A stretch of 22,298 nt of DNA from Bacteroidales bacterium (GTDB lineage: Bacteria > Bacteroidota > Bacteroidia > Bacteroidales > JALTDM01). A program made the position numbers and the translations under genes. Shown piece by piece: positions 7,962 through 15,170 of the stretch (position 1 is the stretch's first letter; every line of letters starts with the position of its first letter). Location: assembly GCA_027074135.1 (NCBI GenBank), contig JALTDM010000195.1:1-22298 (forward strand), written 5' to 3'. Below the pieces are notes generated by a model. The model was not told where the DNA came from and searched no databases. It was given only the letters and a program-made list of their open reading frames with translations.

Positions 7962-7981
7962 CACCGTCTTTTAAGGCGGTG
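7962..7981. repeat. Hairpin 3, CACCGTCTTTTAAGGCGGTG
   Basis: Twenty-base inverted repeat with nine possible pairs, one of them T-G wobble, and a TT centre. It is the most stable hairpin of the island. It is not followed by a clean T-run on either strand, so a terminator role is not well supported. Confidence 0.55.
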
Positions 7982-8006
7982 TTAAAATATTTGCATTAAA
8001 AATTTT

Positions 8007-8018
8007 TGGCTTTAGCCA
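8007..8018. repeat. Hairpin 4, TGGCTTTAGCCA
   Basis: Perfect inverted repeat with 5-bp arms TGGCT/AGCCA around TT. Its core is the inverted partner of hairpin 1. Confidence 0.5.
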
Positions 8019-8116
8019 CAGAAAATTAATCACGATTTAATTTTCTAATGCGTAATTTAGGGTTATATAATTTCCCTAATTGGATGATAATTCAATCCCG
8101 TTGAATTTTCATTCGA

Positions 8117-8150
8117 AAGAAAAAAACAAAAAAACGGGCCGAAGCCCGTT
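8117..8150 (-). terminator. Rho-independent terminator of valS
   Basis: On the minus strand a 7-bp stem AACGGGC/GCCCGTT with a TTCG tetraloop is followed by a long T-rich tail (seven T, G, seven T). The stem is at 8133-8150, about 30 bases downstream of the valS stop. This is a textbook intrinsic terminator and the clearest one in the window. Confidence 0.9.
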
Positions 8151-8179
8151 CATTTAATAATTTATAACAAACAAGCACA

Positions 8180-10810
8180 CTAAATTTTCACTCCCAATTG
8201 TTCCAGCTGTTGCTTGATGCTTTCTATTTTTGTTTCGGCATCTAGCTTTTTCTTCATTTCTTTTTCTACAACAGGTTTAGGTGCGTTGTTTACAAATTTT
8301 TCGTTGCTCAATTTCTTCATAACCGATTTCAAAAAGCCTTCGTAATATTCCAACTCTTCTTTGAGCTTGTTTATTTGTTTTTCTACATCAACCACACCTT
8401 CGCCAGTTTCAATGTAGAAAGTATTTACGCCGACCATAAACGAAACGGAATTACCCGGCTTTGATGCAACAGGTGTAAATTCCTCAAGATTAGCAAGTTT
8501 GCTTATTGCATTAGTAAACCTGCCGCTATAATTGCCTTTTTCGTCAAAGTGTAAATTCAAGGCTTGTTTGTTCGGTATATTGTTTTCTTTGCGGAAATTA
8601 CGCACATTCATTACAATTTGTTTTGCTTCTTCAAATCCGCTAATAATACTTTCGTCGTAGCTTTCGCCTTTAGGATACTGTTCAAACATAATTGTTTCGT
8701 CTTCTCCCCTGCCACCGAGCAAGTGCCATACTTCTTCCGAAATAAAAGGCATAAAAGGATGCAGCAATTTCATCAAATCTTCAAAGAATGATATTGTAGC
8801 CTTGTATGTATCAGAATCAATTTTCTTGTCAGCTCCAGGCTTGATTATTTCGAGATGCCACGATGCAAAATCATCACGGAAAAGTGTATAAATATTCATC
8901 AGTGCATCTGATATACGGTATTTTTCTATGTTTGAAGAAATAAGCGCCGCTTGTTCTTTTAGTTTTTCGGCAAACCACTTCACGGCTTCGGCAGCATAAG
9001 AAGGCTGATTGGCACTTTCATCAACTTGCCAAGATTTAACTAACCTGAACGCATTCCAAATCTTATTGGCAAAATTTCGTCCTTGTTCGGTCAAACTTTC
9101 ATCAAAAAGCAAATCATTTCCAGCGGGTGAGCAGAAAAGCATACCTACCCTTACTCCGTCGGCTCCGTACTTTGCAATCAAATCGAGCGGGTCAGGCGAA
9201 TTTCCGAGTGATTTGGACATTTTTCGCCTCAACTTATCTCTAACTATTCCTGTCAGGTAAACATTCTTAAACGGCTTTTCGCCTGCATATTCGTAGCCTG
9301 CCATTATCATTCTTGCCACCCAAAAGAAAAGAATTTCGGGTGCGGTAACAAGGTCGTCTGTAGGATAATAATATTTGAAGTCTTTATTTTCAGGCTCTAA
9401 AATGCCATTGAATACCGAAAGCGGCCACAACCACGACGAAAACCAAGTATCGAGCACATCTTCATCTTGTCTTAAATCTTCCGGCTTGATAGCGGGATTT
9501 TTTTCTTTTGCAAGTTCGTAGGCTTCTTTTTCATCATGAGCAACCACATACGACCCGTCAGGCAAGTACCAAGCGGGTATACGGTGTCCCCACCACAATT
9601 GGCGGGAAATACACCAATCTTTGATGTTTTCCATCCAGTGGCGGTAAGTGTTTACAAACTTGGCAGGATGAAACTTAATGTTGCCGTTTAGCACATTCTC
9701 AAGTGCAGGTTTTGCCAATTCTTTCATATTAAGGAACCACTGCGTACTTATCTTCGGTTCTATTACCACATCTGTCCTTTCGGAGAAACCTACACTGTGC
9801 ACATAGTCTTCTTCTTTGACAAGCAACCCATCTTCTTTAAGTTTTTCAACAACCAAATCACGCGATTCAAACCTATCTTTACCTACAAAATAAGTAGCCT
9901 TTTCGTTCAAAGTGCCGTCGTCATTGAAAATATCAATTACTTCAAGATTGTATTTAAGTCCCAGCTCGTAGTCGTTGATGTCGTGGGCAGGTGTGATTTT
10001 CAAAGCACCAGTTCCGAATTCCATATCTACATACTCGTCGGCAATAACAGGCACACTCCTGTTTACAATAGGCACAATTACCTTTTTGCCTACATATTTA
10101 GTAAACCTTTCGTCGTTAGGATTTACGCACACTGCCGTATCGCCAAGGATTGTTTCAGGACGCGTGGTAGCGATAACAATGTAATCGTCTTCGCCTTCCA
10201 CTTTGTATTTTACATAGTATAGTTTGCCCTTTACCTCTTTGTATATTACTTCTTCATCAGAAAGTGCGGTTTGTGCTTGCGGGTCCCAATTTATCATCCT
10301 TATGCCGCGATAAATTTTGCCTTTGCGGAACAAATCCACAAATACATGTATTACACTCCTTGACAAATCTTCGTCCATTGTAAACTTTGTGCGGTCCCAG
10401 TCACATGAAGCACCGAGTTTTTTGAGCTGTTCCAATATTATGCCTCCGTGCTTTTCTTTCCACGCCCAAGCATGTTTCAAAAACTCTTCGCGGGTGAGTT
10501 CATTTTTGTCTATGCCTTGTTGTTTGAGATATGCCACAACCTTTGCCTCGGTAGCGATGGAAGCATGGTCGGTACCCGGCACCCAGCAAGCATTTTTACC
10601 GTTCATTCTGTGATAACGGACAAGTACATCTTGAATGGTGTTGTTGAGCATGTGTCCCATATGAAGTACACCGGTTACATTCGGAGGCGGGATTACTATA
10701 GTGTAAGGTTCGCGGTCATCGGGTTCGGAGTGAAAATATTTGTATTTCAACCAATTCTCATACCATTTATCTTCTACATTACCCGGATTATACTTTGTTG
10801 ACAATTCCAT
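8180..10810 (-). CDS. valS: Valyl-tRNA synthetase
   Basis: Class I synthetase charging tRNA-Val, with editing of mischarged threonine. The 876-residue protein has the expected order: PPNVTGVLHMGH (HIGH motif, about 41-52); the CP1 editing domain with TTRPETILGDTAVCVNP (about 215-232); SRQLWWGHRIPAW in the core; RRKMSKSLGN (KMSKS, about 527-537); an alpha-helical anticodon-binding domain; and a C-terminal coiled-coil arm (about 800-876) as in bacterial ValRS. The start is ATG 10810 (MELSTKYNPGNVEDKWY). It appears to be a single-gene transcript with its own -7 box upstream and a strong terminator downstream. It is divergent from the HKD-family gene, with 77 bases between the two ATGs. Confidence 0.98.
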   Translation of the reverse strand: MELSTKYNPGNVEDKWYENWLKYKYFHSEPDDREPYTIVIPPPNVTGVLHMGHMLNNTIQDVLVRYHRMNGKNACWVPGTDHASIATEAKVVAYLKQQGIDKNELTREEFLKHAWAWKEKHGGIILEQLKKLGASCDWDRTKFTMDEDLSRSVIHVFVDLFRKGKIYRGIRMINWDPQAQTALSDEEVIYKEVKGKLYYVKYKVEGEDDYIVIATTRPETILGDTAVCVNPNDERFTKYVGKKVIVPIVNRSVPVIADEYVDMEFGTGALKITPAHDINDYELGLKYNLEVIDIFNDDGTLNEKATYFVGKDRFESRDLVVEKLKEDGLLVKEEDYVHSVGFSERTDVVIEPKISTQWFLNMKELAKPALENVLNGNIKFHPAKFVNTYRHWMENIKDWCISRQLWWGHRIPAWYLPDGSYVVAHDEKEAYELAKEKNPAIKPEDLRQDEDVLDTWFSSWLWPLSVFNGILEPENKDFKYYYPTDDLVTAPEILFFWVARMIMAGYEYAGEKPFKNVYLTGIVRDKLRRKMSKSLGNSPDPLDLIAKYGADGVRVGMLFCSPAGNDLLFDESLTEQGRNFANKIWNAFRLVKSWQVDESANQPSYAAEAVKWFAEKLKEQAALISSNIEKYRISDALMNIYTLFRDDFASWHLEIIKPGADKKIDSDTYKATISFFEDLMKLLHPFMPFISEEVWHLLGGRGEDETIMFEQYPKGESYDESIISGFEEAKQIVMNVRNFRKENNIPNKQALNLHFDEKGNYSGRFTNAISKLANLEEFTPVASKPGNSVSFMVGVNTFYIETGEGVVDVEKQINKLKEELEYYEGFLKSVMKKLSNEKFVNNAPKPVVEKEMKKKLDAETKIESIKQQLEQLGVKI

Positions 10811-10830
10811 AACTTCTTTATTTTTGCGTG

Positions 10831-10838
10831 CAAAGTTA
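10831..10838 (-). promoter_or_regulatory. Bacteroidota-type -7 promoter box for valS, overlapping an inverted repeat
   Basis: The minus strand reads TAACTTTG followed by CA, a full match to TAnnTTTG, 20 bases upstream of the valS ATG. The same ten bases TAACTTTGCA occur before lysS. The box overlaps a perfect 6-bp inverted repeat AAAGTT-AC-AACTTT at 10832-10845, which could be an operator or chance. Confidence 0.6.
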
Positions 10839-10887
10839 CAACTTTAATAAAAAATCACCGTTTAATCTTGTGTAAGATTTGCAAAAT

Positions 10888-11400
10888 ATGATAAAAATAA
10901 TCACAGACAAACAGCATTACGACATTGTAATAAAAGCCACACTAAAAGTTAAACACGAACTAAAAATAGCTACAGCCGACATTAAAGATATGCACATCAG
11001 CGCGAACGGAATGGTGATTTCTTATCTGGAAATGCTCAATACACTGGCAAAAAGAGGTGTAACGATAAAACTTCTACACGCCAAATTTCCGGGAGAGCAC
11101 TTCCGCAGCAGTTTTGACAAGTTTCCTGTGCTGTGGAAAAAAATGGACCGCAGGATGTGTCCGCGTGTCCACTCAAAAATAATCGTTACAGACAATAAAA
11201 CTGCTTATACAGGTTCTGCAAACCTCACAGGTGCAGGACTCGGAATGAAAAACGAACACCGCCGCAATTTTGAAATGGGAATTTTTACCGACGATAAAGA
11301 TTTTGTAAAGGAAATTTCAGAATACTTTGACAACATTTTTTTAGGACTTCATTGCAACAAGTGCCAACGCAAACCATATTGCCCCGACCCGATTGGGTGA
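10888..11400 (+). CDS. Single-HKD phospholipase D-like protein with C-terminal Cys cluster
   Basis: The 170-residue protein carries one HKD motif, HSKIIVTDNKTAYTGSAN, with His95, Lys97, Asp102, Ser110 and Asn112. Single-HKD proteins of this superfamily usually act as dimers and include nucleases (Nuc type) and phospholipases. No signal peptide is visible, so a cytoplasmic role is likely and a nucleic-acid or nucleotide phosphodiester substrate is plausible but unproven. The C-terminus has H155-C156-x2-C159-x5-C165, a small potential metal-binding knot outside the classic fold. I choose ATG 10888 (MIKIITDK); an in-frame TTG at 10879 would add three residues. A near-match to the -7 box (AAGATTTG, 10874-10881) lies only a few bases upstream, so the transcript leader may be very short. 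Divergent from valS; lysS follows 119 bases later with its own promoter. Confidence 0.85.
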   Translation: MIKIITDKQHYDIVIKATLKVKHELKIATADIKDMHISANGMVISYLEMLNTLAKRGVTIKLLHAKFPGEHFRSSFDKFPVLWKKMDRRMCPRVHSKIIVTDNKTAYTGSANLTGAGLGMKNEHRRNFEMGIFTDDKDFVKEISEYFDNIFLGLHCNKCQRKPYCPDPIG

Positions 11401-11468
11401 AAGTATTTCGCATTACATTAATAATATTTCCCCTTCCAATCCCCAACTATTCATACGGAAAAAAATAT

Positions 11469-11476
11469 TAACTTTG
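11469..11476 (+). promoter_or_regulatory. Bacteroidota-type -7 promoter box for lysS
   Basis: TAACTTTG, a full match to TAnnTTTG, followed by CA and identical to the valS box over ten bases. It lies 43 bases upstream of the lysS ATG. No convincing -33 TTG is seen. A small hairpin CTTGAAAATTCAAG (11481-11494) would lie at or near the 5' end of the transcript. Confidence 0.6.
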
Positions 11477-11519
11477 CAAGCTTGAAAATTCAAGTTACAA
11501 ACAACAAAAGTTTACGAAA

Positions 11520-13265
11520 ATGGACATAATTACAACACACCAAATGTCTGATCAGGAAATAGAAAGAAGGAAATCGTTGGAGTTTCTCATTCAAAACAAC
11601 ATAAACCCCTACCCTGCAGAAGCATATCCCGTTAATGTTACTGCGGAAGAGATAAAAAACAACTACGACGAACAAAAAAATAATTATCAAGACATAAGCA
11701 TTGCAGGCAGGATGATGTCCCGCCGCATAATGGGTAAAGTTTCATTTATTGAACTGCAAGACCACACAGGCAAAATTCAAGTTTACATAAAACGTGATAC
11801 GCTTTGCCCGGGCGAAGACAAATCATTGTACAACACAATCTTCAAAAAGCACTTTGACATAGGTGATATTATTGGTGTTAAAGGTTTTGTGTTTATTACC
11901 CAAACAGGAGAAATTACCATACACGCCACAGAAATTAAGATGCTTGCAAAAGCCATCAGACCGTTACCTATTGTAAAAGAAAAAGACGGCAAAGTGTTTG
12001 ATGCCTTTACCGACCCCGAACAAAGATACAGGCAACGCTACCTTGATTTGATTCTCAATCCGAAAAGCCGCGATGTTTTCATCAAAAGGACCAAGATAGT
12101 AAACTCAATGCGTGACTTCCTCAATAGTAAAGGATACTTGGAAGTGGAAACTCCCATTTTGCAACCAATTTACGGCGGTGCCGCAGCAAGACCATTTGTA
12201 ACACACCACAACACACTTGACATAGACCTTTATCTTCGTATAGCTAACGAACTGTATCTAAAGAGGTTAATCGTAGGTGGATTGCCTGCCGTGTATGAAT
12301 TTTCAAAAGACTTCCGTAACGAGGGAATGGACAGGTTCCACAATCCTGAATTTACCCAAATGGAGTTGTATGTGGCTTACAAAGACTATATCTGGATGAT
12401 GGAACTTGTGGAACAAATGGTAGAATACATAACCAAACAACTATACGGAACTACAAAAGTAAAAGTCGGCGAAAACGAAATTGATTTCAAAGCACCCTGG
12501 AAACGGCTCACAATGTATGATGCCATTAAGGAATTTACAGGCATTGACATTTCAAATATGAACGAAGATGAATTAAGAAAAACAGCAAAAACCCTAGGCA
12601 TAGAAGTGGACGAAACAATGGGAAAGGGTAAACTTATAGACGAGATTTTCGGCGAAACGGTGGAACCAAATCTTATACAACCTACATTTATAATGGACTA
12701 CCCTGTTGAAATGTCGCCTCTTGCCAAAAAACACAGAAGCGAACCCGGACTTGTAGAAAGGTTTGAAGTGATAGTAAACGGAAAGGAGCTAGCAAATGCT
12801 TACAGCGAACTTAACGACCCGATAGACCAACGAAAGAGGTTTGAAGAACAACTCATCCTTGCAAAGCGTGGCGATAAAGAAGCAATGATGCTCGACGAAG
12901 ACTTCCTTCAAGCAATAGAATACGGGATGCCGCCTACTGCAGGACTTGGAATTGGAATAGACAGGCTCACAATGTTGCTAACAGATTCACATTCAATCCA
13001 AGATGTGATTTTGTTCCCGCAAATGAAGCCTGACAGGACTGTATTTGAACTTAACGAGCTGGTAGATAAATTGCAAGAAGCAGGAGTACCATCGGAATGG
13101 ATTAAAGTATTCCCGCAAATCGGCATAAAATCACTTAAAGCACTAAAAAACATAAAGCCGGGCAAATTACATCAAGATTTGTGCGGTTTCAATAAGAAAA
13201 ATAAACTGAATTTAACAAATCCGACATTAGAAGAAGTTGAAAAGTGGCTAGAAGATTTAAAATAG
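11520..13265 (+). CDS. lysS: Lysyl-tRNA synthetase, class II, with C-terminal extension
   Basis: Class IIb synthetase charging tRNA-Lys. Domains: N-terminal OB-fold anticodon-binding domain (about 55-150, with AGRMMSRRIMGKVSFIELQD), then the catalytic core with motif 2 FRNEGMDRFHNPEFTQME (about 264-282) and motif 3 GLGIGIDRLTM (about 474-485), followed by SIQDVILFPQMKP. At 581 residues it is about 75 longer than E. coli LysS. The extra C-terminal part (about 505-581), including VFPQIGIKSLKALKNI and ending in VEKWLEDLK, is the extension seen in Bacteroidota LysRS proteins. The start is ATG 11520. It is the first gene of a plus-strand run, and its end overlaps gpsA by 22 bases. lysS-gpsA adjacency is common in Bacteroidota. 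Confidence 0.97.
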   Translation: MDIITTHQMSDQEIERRKSLEFLIQNNINPYPAEAYPVNVTAEEIKNNYDEQKNNYQDISIAGRMMSRRIMGKVSFIELQDHTGKIQVYIKRDTLCPGEDKSLYNTIFKKHFDIGDIIGVKGFVFITQTGEITIHATEIKMLAKAIRPLPIVKEKDGKVFDAFTDPEQRYRQRYLDLILNPKSRDVFIKRTKIVNSMRDFLNSKGYLEVETPILQPIYGGAAARPFVTHHNTLDIDLYLRIANELYLKRLIVGGLPAVYEFSKDFRNEGMDRFHNPEFTQMELYVAYKDYIWMMELVEQMVEYITKQLYGTTKVKVGENEIDFKAPWKRLTMYDAIKEFTGIDISNMNEDELRKTAKTLGIEVDETMGKGKLIDEIFGETVEPNLIQPTFIMDYPVEMSPLAKKHRSEPGLVERFEVIVNGKELANAYSELNDPIDQRKRFEEQLILAKRGDKEAMMLDEDFLQAIEYGMPPTAGLGIGIDRLTMLLTDSHSIQDVILFPQMKPDRTVFELNELVDKLQEAGVPSEWIKVFPQIGIKSLKALKNIKPGKLHQDLCGFNKKNKLNLTNPTLEEVEKWLEDLK

Positions 13266-14245
13266 GAGTAATAGGTTCAGGTAGTTGGGCTACTGCTTTA
13301 GTGCATATTCTCACAGTCAAACGCTACAACATTAATTGGCTGTTGAGAAAACAGGAAAATATTGATTTCATTAAAGAATACAAGCGCAACCCAAACTATC
13401 TCAGAGACCTTGAACTTAAGGTAAAAAAAATTGATTTTTACACTTCTGCAAAAGAATTGGTTGATGATTCCGATGTAATTTTACTTGCTATACCTTCTGC
13501 ATTCTTGTTGGACACAATAAAAGAAGTAGAACCCAAAATATGGCGCGAAAAATATATTGTTTCGGCAATTAAAGGACTGCTCACAGACAAGAATCTCTCT
13601 ATTTTCCAATACTTTACACAAGAAATGTATGTGCCGAAAGAAAACATAATAGTTGTAGCAGGTCCGTCACACGCCGAAGAAATTGCTTTGGAAAAGAAAA
13701 CTTACCTTACTCTCGGCACTCTGAACAAAAGGCTAGGAAACAGGCTTTGCAGAATGTTCAGAATCAAAAAATTTTTACACACCCGCTATACCGACGATGT
13801 GCTCGGTATTGAATATGCTGCAGTGCTTAAAAATATTTATGCAATAGGAATAGGTATGGCACACGGTATGGGATACGGCGACAATTTTATTGCAATACTT
13901 TTTACCCGTGCTGCACAAGAAACTCACAATTTCCTCACAAAATTACACATAAACGACCGCAACCTTCTTACTTCGCCGTATTTGGGCGATTTGGTAGTAA
14001 CTACTTATTCTCCGTTTAGCCGTAACCGTACTTTCGGAGCAATGATAGGAAAAGGTTATTCTGTAAGGGCTGCACAAATGGAAATGAGTATGATTGCCGA
14101 AGGATACTACAATGCAAAAAGTATTTATGAAATAAACCAAACTCTTAATGCGGAATTGGATTTTGCTGAAACCGTATATAAGATTCTATATGAAAACGCT
14201 TCTCCGAGAAGGCTTTTTACTAAGCTCGAAGACATTTTAATGTAA
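13244..14245 (+). CDS. gpsA: NAD(P)H-dependent glycerol-3-phosphate dehydrogenase
   Basis: The enzyme reduces dihydroxyacetone phosphate to sn-glycerol-3-phosphate, the backbone precursor of membrane phospholipids. The 333-residue protein has the N-terminal Rossmann motif GVIGSGSWATAL (about 8-19), the AGPSHAEE signature, the catalytic lysine in YAAVLKN (about 195), GMGYGDN, and the substrate-binding loop GDLVVTTYSPFSRNRTFG. The start is GTG 13244: an in-frame TGA at 13238-13240 leaves no room for an earlier start, and no ATG precedes the nucleotide-binding loop. The 22-base overlap with the end of lysS suggests coupled translation. Confidence 0.95.
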   Translation: MARRFKIGVIGSGSWATALVHILTVKRYNINWLLRKQENIDFIKEYKRNPNYLRDLELKVKKIDFYTSAKELVDDSDVILLAIPSAFLLDTIKEVEPKIWREKYIVSAIKGLLTDKNLSIFQYFTQEMYVPKENIIVVAGPSHAEEIALEKKTYLTLGTLNKRLGNRLCRMFRIKKFLHTRYTDDVLGIEYAAVLKNIYAIGIGMAHGMGYGDNFIAILFTRAAQETHNFLTKLHINDRNLLTSPYLGDLVVTTYSPFSRNRTFGAMIGKGYSVRAAQMEMSMIAEGYYNAKSIYEINQTLNAELDFAETVYKILYENASPRRLFTKLEDILM

Positions 14246-14272
14246 TTTACACACTTAAAAACAATTAAAACA

Positions 14273-15160
14273 ATGAAAAACAGGACAAAAAAACCTAATT
14301 ATAAAAAAAGTCCTTCCAAAAAATTTGAACAAAAAACAACAAAGGAAAACTTTAGAAAAGACAGTAAATTCAACACATATAAAAACAATAAATGGGAAAA
14401 AGACAGATTTTCAAAAAAATCTAAAAAATACACCAAGGTAAAACCTGAAGATGAAAAACTAAGGCTCAACAAGTTTATTGCCAATGCAGGCATCTGCTCC
14501 CGCAGGGAAGCTGACAAATATATTCAAGCAGGAGTGGTTACTGTAAACGGTAAAGTAATAACAGAACTCGGATACAAAGTAAACCCTTGGGATGATGTTA
14601 GATTCGGCGGCGAACGTATCAAACCAGAAAAAAAGGTGTATGTGCTACTAAACAAACCTAAAGGCTACACAACTACAACAGAAGATCCGCATGCTCAAAA
14701 AACAGTGATGCAACTAATAGAAAAATGCTGCAAAGAACGTGTTTATCCCGTAGGAAGACTTGATAAAGATACAACAGGACTCCTGCTGTTTACAAATGAC
14801 GGTGAGCTTGCTAAAAAACTCACACATCCGTCACACAATATTGAAAAAGTATATGTGGTAACACTTGACAAAAACTTTAAAATTTCTGATTTTGATAAAT
14901 TGGTTGAGGGTTTTGATTTGGACGACGGATATATTTCGGTTGATGCTGCCAGCTATGTTGACCCTGATGAAAAAAGCAGGATAATTATACAAATTCACTC
15001 CGGCAGAAACCGTATAGTCCGTAGAATGATGGAGCATCTCGGATACAAAGTAAAAAGACTTGATAGAGTGAAATTTGCGGGATTAACCAAGAGAGGATTG
15101 AAACGAGGTTACTGGAGACACCTCACACCAAAAGAAGTATCATTTTTGAAAATGCTATAA
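14273..15160 (+). CDS. rRNA pseudouridine synthase, RsuA/RluB/E/F family
   Basis: The family isomerises specific uridines in rRNA to pseudouridine. The 295-residue protein has a long, very basic, low-complexity N-terminal tail (about 1-60, rich in Lys, Asn, Ser and Thr), an S4 RNA-binding domain (LRLNKFIANAGICSRREADK, from about 62), then the catalytic domain with GRLDKDTTGLLLFTNDG and the catalytic Asp at residue 164. HSGRNRIVRRMMEHLG is the family C-terminal signature. The basic tail is common in Bacteroidota members. RluB (23S) or RsuA (16S) specificity cannot be decided from the sequence. The gene lies 27 bases after gpsA and 10 bases before aspS, so it is very likely in the same operon. 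Confidence 0.93.
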   Translation: MKNRTKKPNYKKSPSKKFEQKTTKENFRKDSKFNTYKNNKWEKDRFSKKSKKYTKVKPEDEKLRLNKFIANAGICSRREADKYIQAGVVTVNGKVITELGYKVNPWDDVRFGGERIKPEKKVYVLLNKPKGYTTTTEDPHAQKTVMQLIEKCCKERVYPVGRLDKDTTGLLLFTNDGELAKKLTHPSHNIEKVYVVTLDKNFKISDFDKLVEGFDLDDGYISVDAASYVDPDEKSRIIIQIHSGRNRIVRRMMEHLGYKVKRLDRVKFAGLTKRGLKRGYWRHLTPKEVSFLKML

Positions 15161-15170
15161 ACCTATTGTT

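Larger units (their letters stand above)
7591..8062. repeat. Structured intergenic repeat island (MITE/REP-like), about 470 bp
   Basis: The region between asnS and valS holds no convincing gene but is highly structured. Its ends are imperfect inverted repeats: CCCAAATTACGCAATAG at 7591-7607 and CTAATGCGTAATTTAGGG at 8045-8062, which match over about 16 positions apart from one mismatch and one indel. Inside lie four compact hairpins with AT cores (listed separately), two of them sharing the inverted core GGCTAAAGCC/GGCTTTAGCC. Between them are an unassigned open fragment on the plus strand and one on the minus strand. No target-site duplication is evident. The pattern resembles non-autonomous mobile repeats or RAYT-associated REP clusters; which kind cannot be told from one copy. 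Confidence 0.5.

Noticed and set aside
7541..8116. CRISPR array or tRNA gene in the asnS-valS gap
   Set aside because: The hairpins are not regularly spaced direct repeats with unique spacers, and no cloverleaf or T-loop sequence was found on either strand.
9797..10222. 141-codon plus-strand frame inside valS
   Set aside because: It is antisense to the conserved editing and core region of ValRS; its composition is explained by the complementary codons, and no start context is seen.
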